A DNA stretch of 64,000 nt from Cupriavidus metallidurans CH34 (GTDB lineage: Bacteria > Pseudomonadota > Gammaproteobacteria > Burkholderiales > Burkholderiaceae), in assembly GCF_000196015.1 (NCBI RefSeq), contig NC_007973.1, positions 1,550,001-1,614,000 on the forward strand, in the 5' to 3' direction. Below the pieces are notes generated by a model. The model saw nothing but the letters and a program-made list of their open reading frames with translations, had not been told where the DNA came from and searched no databases. Positions 56,862 to 64,000 of this stretch are shown here, in pieces; the first letter of the stretch is position 1, and every line of letters starts with the position of its first letter. Made by a program: the position numbers and the translations under genes.

Positions 56862-57400
56862 TCGCATCCGCTTTGCCTGCCGCTGACGCGGCCACGGCTG
56901 CAACGTCGCCGTCACCAGCACGCGCGGCGCGGCCTATCTCAACGCTGCTGACGCGCGTTTCGCTAGCCTTCCTAGAGCACCGTTTCAAGCTCTATCTGCG
57001 CTTTGGCGAACCGGCGCGCACGCAGCGGCTCGACCGCTGGCGCAGTCTCGCCGTGTTCATGCCCAATGCCGTGTTCTGCCGCATTCGCTGGCAGGCCAAC
57101 GACTACGGCACCGTGCGCTGGCAACTCATGGTGATGCAGGCTTGCACGCCGCTCGATGCGGCGCAGCGCATCCCCGGCGTGCAGCCCGGCGCACGCCTGT
57201 TGCTGCACGTCGAGGGGGAGAACCAGGTGCGCGCCGTGCTGGAACGCATTGACGCCATCGAGGCGCTGGGTATCGCGCCGTCCGCCGCTTCGCCCGCGTA
57301 CTGGCGCACGCTTGCCAACCGGCTCGCTGCGCGCCTGCCGCTGCCCGAATACACCGCCGAGCGGCACGCCGCATGGCTGATCGGGAAGGAACTGCCATGA
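56858..57400 (+). CDS. DUF2840-domain protein
   Basis: A 180-aa product with RVSLAFLEHRFKLYLRFGEP, FCRIRWQANDYGTVRWQLMV and RIPGVQPGARLLLHVEGENQ, the DUF2840 pattern always found between parA and traF in Tn4371-like elements. The function is unknown. It is coupled to both neighbours by four-base overlaps. Confidence 0.88.
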   Translation: MIASALPAADAATAATSPSPARAARPISTLLTRVSLAFLEHRFKLYLRFGEPARTQRLDRWRSLAVFMPNAVFCRIRWQANDYGTVRWQLMVMQACTPLDAAQRIPGVQPGARLLLHVEGENQVRAVLERIDAIEALGIAPSAASPAYWRTLANRLAARLPLPEYTAERHAAWLIGKELP

Positions 57401-57984
57401 CCGCCGTTTCCCCTGCCGACACCGCGCCGCGTCCTCGCTCGCGCCTACACGCTCGCATCGTGCTGGCGGGCCTGTCCGCCTGCGGCCTCGCTGCGCTGGC
57501 CTGGGCGTCCTTCGTGCATCCACTGCCGCGCCTAACCTACAACCCGTCCGACAGCGTGGCGGTAGGCTGGTATCGCGTCGATCCACTCGACCACCGCGCC
57601 AGCTCGCCGCCTCGTCCGTTGTCCGTGGGCAGCATCGTGCTGGTTCCACTGCCTGCCGAAGCCGCAGCACTCGCTGCGCAGCGCGGCTACCTGCCGACGC
57701 GCATCCCGCTGCTCAAGCGCGTCGGCGCGGTCGCGCCGCAGGAGGTGTGCATCGCTGACGGCAGCGTCCGCATCGACGGCGTGCCTTCGGCCGCCGTGTT
57801 GCCTGCTGACCGGCTGGGACGGCCGCTGCCATCCTGGCAGCAGTGCCGCCGCCTTCGGTCTGGCGAGCTGTTCCTGCTCAGTGTCATCAATCCGGCGTCG
57901 TTCGACAGCCGGTATTTTGGGCCGGTCAGCGCCGCCACCGTGATCGGCGTTGCACGTCCGATCTGGCTGGAGTCACGCCCATGA
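57397..57984 (+). CDS. traF: S26-family peptidase TraF (pilin maturation)
   Basis: A 195-aa protein with an N-terminal membrane helix (IVLAGLSACGLAALAWASFV), the S26 Ser motif YNPSDSVAVGWYRV and the Lys motif IPLLKRVGAVAP. In IncP-like systems TraF processes and cyclises the pilin TrbC. Its ATG overlaps the DUF2840 stop. The pilin gene is expected in the trb cluster outside the window. Confidence 0.92.
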   Translation: MTAVSPADTAPRPRSRLHARIVLAGLSACGLAALAWASFVHPLPRLTYNPSDSVAVGWYRVDPLDHRASSPPRPLSVGSIVLVPLPAEAAALAAQRGYLPTRIPLLKRVGAVAPQEVCIADGSVRIDGVPSAAVLPADRLGRPLPSWQQCRRLRSGELFLLSVINPASFDSRYFGPVSAATVIGVARPIWLESRP

Positions 57985-58432
57985 TCGCCGCCGATTCGCT
58001 GCGCATCATCGTGCTATCGGGCGTGTCGTTCTGTTGGCCGTCGCCGTGTCGTCGCGCGTGCAGTGCGGGTGCCAATCCTGCGCATTGGGCACCGCACTTC
58101 GCGCTGCCTTCGGCGCAGCCGTCCAACGTGCAGGCGTCTTGCCTCGAACGCGCCCTACCTGCGGCCGTGCTCGCGTTCGCCGACGCGCTGGCTGCTCGCG
58201 CAGCAGCGCCGCCGGGCCGCCGCTGCCCGGAGCGTCAGCGAGGAGCAAAGGCGGAAGGCAAGACAAAAGGGGGCGGCACCTGTCGGGCCGCAAAGCCAGT
58301 CTGCACATGGGGGTGGCGCGGCACGCAGCGGCTTCGCCACCGTGCCGCTTGGGACGCGAGGCCCGCGCCGATGCGGGCATGTCCGCGTGCTTTGCACGAC
58401 CAGACACGCCGGAGCTTGCAGGGAGCACAGCC
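57985..58432 (+). other. Intergenic region traF-relaxase, candidate oriT
   Basis: A 448-bp gap without a supported gene. It contains the iteron-like GTGCTATCGGGCGTG (58011-58025, one mismatch to the iterons). A near-perfect inverted repeat GTGCGGGTGCCAAT/ATTGGGCACCGCAC follows (58063-58076 and 58084-58097), just upstream of the relaxase gene where origins of transfer usually lie. Open frames through it are composition artefacts. Confidence 0.5.
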
Positions 58433-60409
58433 ATGACCGACCGCCGCGACGACGATTTCCGCATCCGCCCCGGCGCCCCGAAGAACCGGGGCCAGGGCTT
58501 CGTCTCCAAGGTGCTCAAGCAGGCGAGCAAGGCCAGCGGCGGCAAGTCCTCGGTGCGCCGTCCAGGCGGCAGTGGCAAGGGCGCTGGCACTGGCCAGCGG
58601 CCCGGCTCACGCCTGGGGCGCGGCCACACGGCGGCGCGCTTCGCGGGAGCGAAGCTGACGCCCATGTCGCGGCGCGTGACCATCAAGACGCTGCTGGTCA
58701 ACCAGCAGCGGGCCAGCCCGCAGTCGCTCGCCAAGCACCTGCGCTACATCGAGCGCGATGGCGTGGGCCGCGATGGCGAGCCGGGCCAAGCCTACGGGCC
58801 GCAGACTGATGCCGCCGACCTCGATGCCTTCAAGGAACGCTGCGCCGACGACCGGCACCATTTCCGCTTCATCCTCTCGCCCGAGGATGGCGCGGAGCTG
58901 GAAGACCTGCGCACCTACACGCGCCACCTGATGGGCCGCATGGAGGCCGACCTGGGGACGCGGCTGGATTGGGTGGCAGTCGATCACTGGAACACCGACA
59001 ACCCGCACACACACCTGATCGTGCGCGGGCGCGACGACACCTGCAAGGACCTCATCATCGCGGGGGACTACATCGCCGATGGCTTCCGTCATCGCGCCGC
59101 CGAACTGGCGACCGAATGGCTGGGGCCACGCACCGAGCTGGAGATCCAGCAGACCTTGCAGCGCGAGGTGGAGCAGGAGCGATGGACGAGCCTGGATCGC
59201 ACGCTCAAGCGCGAACTGGGCGACGATGGCCTGGTGCATGTCGAACGGCTCAACGAGCCGAGGTTGCAACGCCAGCGCCTGCTGCTGGTCGGCCGCCTGC
59301 AACGCTTGCAGCGCCTGGGCCTGGCCGACGAGATGCAGCCGGGCACCTGGGCCGTCCATTCCAATGCGGAGAAAACCCTGCGCGCCCTGGGCGAGCGTGG
59401 CGACATCATCCGCACCATGCAGCGGGCCATGCGCGGCGAGCCGCGCGAGCTGGCGGTGTTCGAGCCGGGCGACGACGGCCGCAGCATCGTCGGCCGCGTG
59501 GCCGCGAAGGGGCTGACCGACGAGCTGCGCGACCGCGGCTATCTGGTCATCGACGGTGTGGACGGCAAGGCCCACTACGCTGCGCTCAACGCCCGCGACG
59601 AACTGGCGAACTATCCCACCGGCGCCGTGGTGGAGGTGAAGGGATCGGCCGACGTGCGCGCGGCCGACCGGAACATTGCCGCACTGGCGAGCGATGGCCT
59701 GTACCGCACCGATCATCACCTTGCCATCGCGCAGGGTCAGGCTGTGCCCGGCCGCGATCCGCAGGAAGTCGTCGCGGCCCATGTCCGCCGGCTGGAAGCC
59801 CTGCGCCGCGCAGGCATCGTGGAGCGCGTGGCCGAAGGGCTATGGAAGGTGCCGGACGACCTGCCCGAACACGGCCGCCGCTACGACGCGCAGCGCCTGG
59901 GCGGCGTGGCGGTGGAACTGAAATCGCACCTGCCCATCGAGCGGCAGGCCCGCGTGATCGGGGCCACCTGGCTCGACCAGCAACTGATCGGCGGCGGCTC
60001 GGGCCTGGGCGACCTCGGCTTTGGCGGTGAGGTCAAACAGGCGATGCAGCAGCGCGCAGATTTCCTGGCGGAACAGGGGCTAGCCGAGCGGCGCGGGCAG
60101 CGCCTGATCCTCGCTCGGAACCTGCTGAGCACCTTGCGCAATCGGGAACTGGCGCAGGCCGCGAAGGACATTGCCGCCGACACCGGCCTGGAGCATCGGC
60201 CCGTGTCCGACGGCCAGCGCGTGGCTGGCATCTACCGGCGCTCCGTCATGCTCGCCAGCGGACGCTACGCCATGCTCGATGACGGCATGGGGTTCAGCCT
60301 GGTGCCGTGGAAACCAATAATCGAACAAAGGCTGGGACAGCAACTCACCGCCACCGTGCGCAACGGTGGAGTGTCTTGGGGATTTGGCCGGGAGCGTGGT
60401 TTAGCGTGA
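58433..60409 (+). CDS. Relaxase (VirD2-like, DUF3363)
   Basis: A 658-aa mobilisation endonuclease that would nick oriT and lead the strand into the recipient. After a basic low-complexity N-terminus (residues 1-75) comes the relaxase domain: LAKHLRYIERDG with a candidate nucleophile Tyr105, and the metal-binding three-His motif VAVDHWNTDNPHTHLIVRGR (His185, His192, His194). The C-terminal half is DUF3363. The ATG at 58433 with AGGGAG upstream is used; a longer frame from 57950 is unsupported. Equivalent to the gene called traR in Tn4371. Confidence 0.93.
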   Translation: MTDRRDDDFRIRPGAPKNRGQGFVSKVLKQASKASGGKSSVRRPGGSGKGAGTGQRPGSRLGRGHTAARFAGAKLTPMSRRVTIKTLLVNQQRASPQSLAKHLRYIERDGVGRDGEPGQAYGPQTDAADLDAFKERCADDRHHFRFILSPEDGAELEDLRTYTRHLMGRMEADLGTRLDWVAVDHWNTDNPHTHLIVRGRDDTCKDLIIAGDYIADGFRHRAAELATEWLGPRTELEIQQTLQREVEQERWTSLDRTLKRELGDDGLVHVERLNEPRLQRQRLLLVGRLQRLQRLGLADEMQPGTWAVHSNAEKTLRALGERGDIIRTMQRAMRGEPRELAVFEPGDDGRSIVGRVAAKGLTDELRDRGYLVIDGVDGKAHYAALNARDELANYPTGAVVEVKGSADVRAADRNIAALASDGLYRTDHHLAIAQGQAVPGRDPQEVVAAHVRRLEALRRAGIVERVAEGLWKVPDDLPEHGRRYDAQRLGGVAVELKSHLPIERQARVIGATWLDQQLIGGGSGLGDLGFGGEVKQAMQQRADFLAEQGLAERRGQRLILARNLLSTLRNRELAQAAKDIAADTGLEHRPVSDGQRVAGIYRRSVMLASGRYAMLDDGMGFSLVPWKPIIEQRLGQQLTATVRNGGVSWGFGRERGLA

Positions 60410-60417
60410 CGTAAGCA

Positions 60418-61049
60418 TCAATCAGCATCTTCGCGCAGCGGATTTCTGATGGATCTAAGGGAGAACTGCTTCGGTGTGACGCCGAAAGTTGCACTGAATT
60501 TATCTATGAATCTGCTTGCTCCATCGTATCCGAGCGTATACGCGATGCTGGTCACGCTATGCCCCGCTGCCAACAATTGCACAGCCCGCTGCATGCGAGC
60601 GGCATCACGCCACTCCACGATTGACATCCCAGTCTCCGCCCGAAACTGGCGCGTGAGACTTCGCCTGGACATGAATGCTAGCGCGGCCATGTCGTCAAGA
60701 GAATTTGCTACTGCCAAGTCATCAATAATTTTTCTTGCGATATCCGCGAGCCTAGAAGTCTTAGGGTACGGCAAGCACATAGGCTGGGGCGGGAGCAAAC
60801 CCAACTCATCGACGAGGGCCTCTAGCAGACGAAGCTCACGTTTGTCGCTCGCGGAGGACACTCCGCTCCCAGGCAATCTTTCAAGAATTGCAGCTGATAA
60901 GGCACTTTGCCTGAAGGCCGTCGGCCGGCCAGGGAGGTCCAAAGATAGCTCAGGGGCAAGATGGCCCACCCAGCCTGACATTGTCCCGTGAACACGTGCG
61001 CTGTGTGTCACCTCGGGTGGTATCCACCCAATTTGCCCAGGCGCTACTA
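60418..61049 (-). pseudogene. AraC-family regulator truncated by IS1071
   Basis: The C-terminal AraC HTH pair is intact (LDDMAALAFMSRRSLTRQFR; RAVQLLAAGHSVTSIAYTLG; YDGASRFIDKFSATFGVTPK). The N-terminal cupin domain is cut at VAPGQIGWIPPEVTHSARVH, where IS1071 begins at 61050. The frame runs on into the IS for 14 codons to a stop and has no ATG start there. The remaining part can be read from GTG at 61011 (197 aa), so a DNA-binding fragment without most of its sensor may still be made. The original target genes probably lay in the cargo of this slot. Confidence 0.85.
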
Positions 61050-61159
61050 GGGGTCTCCTCGTTTTCAGTGCAATAAGTGACGGTACGCAAAGCTAGCACT
61101 GGCGCGGGGGTGGTCTGGGTAGACCGTTGATTTCATTGACTTTCCTGTTCGCTTTGTAA
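61050..61159 (+). repeat. IS1071 left inverted repeat
   Basis: The terminal repeat starts at 61050 with GGGG. IS1071 repeats are known to be unusually long, about 110 bp. The partner copy cannot be seen, so the inner boundary is from knowledge of the element. The five bases before it (TACTA, 61045-61049) are the possible target duplication. Confidence 0.75.
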
Positions 61160-61194
61160 ACGGGTATGGTGGCCTCCCACTTTTGAGGTTCACG

Positions 61195-64000
61195 ATGCAG
61201 GGTTGGCACACAACGTTTTTGGGGATGCGTGGGCTCCCCCGCGATATCAGCGACTTCGAGATGAAGGCATTTTTCACCTTCGATGGTGCCGAGCGCGACG
61301 CAATCAATGCACGCCGAGGTGATTCCCACAAGCTTGGTCTGGCGCTCCATATTGGTTTCCTGCGCATGAGTGGGCGTTTGCTCGGTGCCTTTCGGGTAAT
61401 TCCAGTAGCCTTGTGGCGCCACCTTGGCAACGAGCTTGGCATTGCAGCACCAGAAGTCGCCTCGCTGAGAGCCATGTATGAACGCGGGCGCACGCTATTC
61501 GATCACCAACAAGTAGCCTGCACGGTCCTTGGATTCCAGTGGATGAGCGAGCACCAGCGCCGCTCACTGGTACGTGAACTGCGCGACGAAGTGGCGCGCT
61601 GCGCCGACCGCGATCAGCTACTCGTGCGGGCGCGTCAATGGCTGTACAAGAACAAGCTGGTGATCGTGCACGAGCGGGCAATTCGGACACTGATTGCGGC
61701 GGCACTTGCCCAGCTTGAAGTTGAAACAGGCACCGCCATCGCCGCCAGCGTTGATCCAGCAACACTTGATCGCTGGCGAGCCTCAGTTTCAGAGCTGCGC
61801 CCAGATGGACAAACCCAGCAGAGTTGGCTATGGGCTGCACCGGCGAAACACTCAACCCGCCAAATCAGCGAGGTACTGGAGCGCATCGACCTGCTTTACA
61901 CGCTGGACGTTCATAAGCACCTGGCAGACATCCCCGATCTCATCTTGCGCCGCTACGCGCGCCGACTTGTCTCCAGGCCGCCCTCAGCCGGAGCCAAGAT
62001 CAAAGAGCCAGCGCGCACCGTGGAGGTCGCATGCTTTCTTCGGTATTGCCTGTTCACCACCACAGACCAGTTGATCCTTATGGTGCAGCGCCGGATCGCC
62101 GATCTGTGGCGTCAGGCTGCCGCCGATGTCCCCGCTACCGTCAATTGGGCCGCAATGTACAAAACGCTGCTCGGCGAACTTGTTGCCTTGAGCGCGCAAG
62201 GTGCGGTGCCAGATGCTGAGTTGCGTGCCCGTCTTGAAGCCTTGATCACCGAAACCCAGAAACGCAAACCACCGAGCAGGGCCTCCCTGGTCCGCGAGGG
62301 ATTGATTGATGGAATTCGCCCCGTGCGGTCGTTGCTCGTCGCCATTGCAAAGCTGCCCTGGCAGGCCACCGGCGAGCATCCTGCCATCGAGTACCTTGCC
62401 AAGCTGCAAGCTTTATATCTCAAAGGATCCAGAAAGCTGCCAGTTGAAGTGGTGGCACCAAGTCTGGGAATGATCTGGCAGGTTTCGATCTCCAGCCCAG
62501 ACCGGGAACGGGCGTTTCAGGCGTTGGAGGTGGCCACCCTGTTTGCCCTGCGCCGCGCGGTGCGCAATGGCTCGGTCTGGATTGAGCACAGCCTGAGCTT
62601 TCGGGGTCGTGCGCGCTTGTTCTTCACGGACGAGCGTTGGCAGGCAGAGTCCAAGAAACACTATGCCCGTCTATCGTTACCCAGCAAGGCTGCCACTTTC
62701 TTGAAGCCTTTGCTGGCCAGAGTAACTGCCGGTGTCGATGCGGTGGCCGCTGCAGCCCGCAGTGGCGTACTGCGCGTGGATGATGAACTCCATTTGTCGC
62801 CATTGCCCGCAGAGGACGAAGACCCAGAAGTGACCAAGCTGCGCGCGGCTTTGGATCACCGCATCGGTGAGGTTCAATTGCCGGAAGTGATTCTGGCCGT
62901 TGACGCCCAGGTGCGCTTTAGCTGGATCATGCTCGGACGTGAGCCGCGCTCTACCGACGAGCTGCTGATGGTCTATGCCGGCATCATGGCCCACGGCACC
63001 AGTCTGACTGCGGTCGAATGCGCGCGCATGATTCCGCAATTGTCTGCCACCAGCATTCGCCAGGCCATGCGCTGGGCGCGGGACGAACGGCGTCTGAGCC
63101 AGGCCTGCCAGGCTGTGCTGGAATTCATGCAGCGACACCCGATTGCCGCCACCTGGGGGCGGTCCGATTTGGCATCTTCTGACATGATGAGCATGGAGAC
63201 CACCAAACGGGTGTGGCAAGCCCGGCTTGATCCTCGGCGCAACACACCTTCCATTGGAATCTACTCCCATGTAAAAGACCGGTGGGGCATCTTCCATGCG
63301 CAGCCCTTTGTGCTCAATGAGCGCCAGGCGGGCGTGGCCATTGAAGGTGTCATCCGCCAAGAAAAGCTGGAGACCAGCCAGCTTGCTGTGGATACCCATG
63401 GCTACACCGACTTTGCCATGTCACATGCCCGTTTGCTTGGTTTTGATCTTTGCCCGCGGTTGAAGGAACTCAAACAGCGCCACCTCTTTGTGCCACGCGG
63501 CACCAAAGTGCCCGCAGAAATCGCTGCGGTGTGCGAAGCCAATGTCGACGTCGCTTTGATCGAAAAGCATTGGGATAGTCTGGTGCACCTGGCAGCCTCG
63601 GTCATGAGCGGACATGCCAGTGCGGTGGCAGCTCTTGCGCGGTTCGGTTCTGCCGCCCAGGGCGATCCAATCTATGAGGCTGGCGTGCAATTGGGGCGGT
63701 TGCTGCGTACGGCGTTTTTGGCTGACTACTTTGTCAAGGACGCTTTCAGGAACGAGTTGCGCCGGGTGCTCAATCGGGGCGAGGCTGTTAACGCCCTCAA
63801 GCGCGCCATTTATACCGGCCGGATCAGCCCGGCGCAGGCCAAACGTGTCGATGAAATGCAGGCTGTGGCCGATGCGTTGAGCCTGATGGCCAACATCGTG
63901 ATGGCGTGGAATACCTCACAGATGCAGGCGGTCCTGGATCGCTGGTCGAACCGCCGCCAGGTCATTCCACCGGAACTGATCGGGAAGATTGCGCCCACCA
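61195..64000 (+). CDS. tnpA: IS1071 Tn3-family transposase (3' partial)
   Basis: The frame is open from the ATG at 61195 (MQGWHTTFLGMRGLPRDISD) to the window end, 935 codons without a stop. About 36 more are expected from the 971-aa family protein. The Tn3 DDE catalytic residues are visible: Asp570 (LAVDAQVRFSW), Asp733 (AVDTHGYTDF) and Glu863 (RRVLNRGEAVNALKRAIYTG). It catalyses replicative transposition with the terminal repeats. No damage is seen in the visible part. Confidence 0.96.
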   Translation, partial: MQGWHTTFLGMRGLPRDISDFEMKAFFTFDGAERDAINARRGDSHKLGLALHIGFLRMSGRLLGAFRVIPVALWRHLGNELGIAAPEVASLRAMYERGRTLFDHQQVACTVLGFQWMSEHQRRSLVRELRDEVARCADRDQLLVRARQWLYKNKLVIVHERAIRTLIAAALAQLEVETGTAIAASVDPATLDRWRASVSELRPDGQTQQSWLWAAPAKHSTRQISEVLERIDLLYTLDVHKHLADIPDLILRRYARRLVSRPPSAGAKIKEPARTVEVACFLRYCLFTTTDQLILMVQRRIADLWRQAAADVPATVNWAAMYKTLLGELVALSAQGAVPDAELRARLEALITETQKRKPPSRASLVREGLIDGIRPVRSLLVAIAKLPWQATGEHPAIEYLAKLQALYLKGSRKLPVEVVAPSLGMIWQVSISSPDRERAFQALEVATLFALRRAVRNGSVWIEHSLSFRGRARLFFTDERWQAESKKHYARLSLPSKAATFLKPLLARVTAGVDAVAAAARSGVLRVDDELHLSPLPAEDEDPEVTKLRAALDHRIGEVQLPEVILAVDAQVRFSWIMLGREPRSTDELLMVYAGIMAHGTSLTAVECARMIPQLSATSIRQAMRWARDERRLSQACQAVLEFMQRHPIAATWGRSDLASSDMMSMETTKRVWQARLDPRRNTPSIGIYSHVKDRWGIFHAQPFVLNERQAGVAIEGVIRQEKLETSQLAVDTHGYTDFAMSHARLLGFDLCPRLKELKQRHLFVPRGTKVPAEIAAVCEANVDVALIEKHWDSLVHLAASVMSGHASAVAALARFGSAAQGDPIYEAGVQLGRLLRTAFLADYFVKDAFRNELRRVLNRGEAVNALKRAIYTGRISPAQAKRVDEMQAVADALSLMANIVMAWNTSQMQAVLDRWSNRRQVIPPELIGKIAPT

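Larger units (their letters stand above)
35293..64000. mobile_element. Integrative and conjugative element inserted at guaA (right end outside the window)
   Basis: It starts after guaA with a tyrosine integrase and carries cargo (toxin/antitoxin-like pair, AlpA-like gene, retron/Qat defence block, DUF4917 gene). A backbone of DUF2958, DUF932, ParB, DUF736, DUF2285, RepA, ParA, DUF2840, TraF and relaxase follows, and then an IS1071 copy at the cargo site after the relaxase. The backbone order matches Tn4371-like elements. The mating-pair genes (traG, trb) and the right attachment site are expected beyond the window. Confidence 0.85.
61050..64000 (+). mobile_element. IS1071 (Tn3 family), right end outside the window
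   Basis: It begins GGGGTCTCCTCGTTTTCAGT, the recognised IS1071 terminus, and carries a single long transposase gene with no resolvase. The known element is about 3.2 kb, so its right end should fall about 250 bp past the window. It is commonly found as flanking copies of composite transposons with degradation genes. Confidence 0.92.

Noticed and set aside
57950..58432. N-terminal extension of the relaxase by 161 codons
   Set aside because: It would overlap traF and cover the candidate oriT; AGGGAG and the ATG at 58433 give a normal relaxase start.
61012..61091. Upstream extension of the AraC frame
   Set aside because: The added codons beyond 61049 lie inside IS1071 and have no proper start codon; this is a fusion by insertion, not the native N-terminus.
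1..64000. CRISPR arrays, tRNA or rRNA genes
   Set aside because: No regular spacer-repeat pattern and no cloverleaf or rRNA sequence was noticed on reading; a tRNA scan was not possible.

Overview
The window is a high-GC betaproteobacterial chromosome segment, most like Cupriavidus/Ralstonia (Burkholderiaceae). Evidence is the gene order map / rpsB-tsf-pyrH-frr-uppS-cdsA-dxr-rseP-bamA-skp-lpxD-fabZ-lpxA-lpxB-rnhB, the GC-rich codon use, the ppsR-ppsA pair and the guaB-guaA pair. No rRNA, tRNA or CRISPR array was seen.

Positions 1-35292 are core genome. They begin with the tail of a MmyB-type regulator, an rRNA pseudouridine synthase with a long Arg-rich repeat arm (rluF-like), glnD and map. 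A long + strand block follows for translation factors, pyrimidine and isoprenoid synthesis, phospholipid precursors, outer-membrane assembly (rseP, bamA, skp) and lipid A (lpxD, fabZ, lpxA, lpxB), ending with rnhB and a SpoU methyltransferase. Next come a coiled-coil membrane protein, the divergent ppsR/ppsA pair, nfeD plus an SPFH protein, smpB divergent from ratA-rnfH, a DUF4124 protein, an EamA transporter and guaB-guaA.

At 35293 the sequence changes to an integrative and conjugative element (ICE) inserted at the 3' end of guaA. It runs past the right edge of the window. Its left end carries a P4-type tyrosine integrase, a HicA-like toxin/antitoxin-type pair and an AlpA-like regulator. A minus-strand defence block then spans 38375-45262: promoter, structured leader, 79-aa protein, XRE protein, retron-type reverse transcriptase and QatA-QatB-QatC-QatD. 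This arrangement looks like a single transcript joining a retron to a Qat anti-phage system and is the most interesting part of the window.

The ICE backbone (45652-60409) resembles the Tn4371-like group: DUF2958, DUF932, ParB, DUF736, XRE, a second DUF2958, DUF2285, an excisionase-like HTH protein, RepA with three iterons, ParA plus a small partner, DUF2840, TraF and a DUF3363 relaxase. A SIR2-like DUF4917 gene is inserted in it, and two families of GC-rich non-coding repeats lie between the small genes. After the relaxase, where such elements usually carry cargo, an AraC-family gene has been cut by an IS1071 copy. The IS1071 transposase runs off the window end. IS1071 often borders catabolic gene cassettes, so such cargo may follow.
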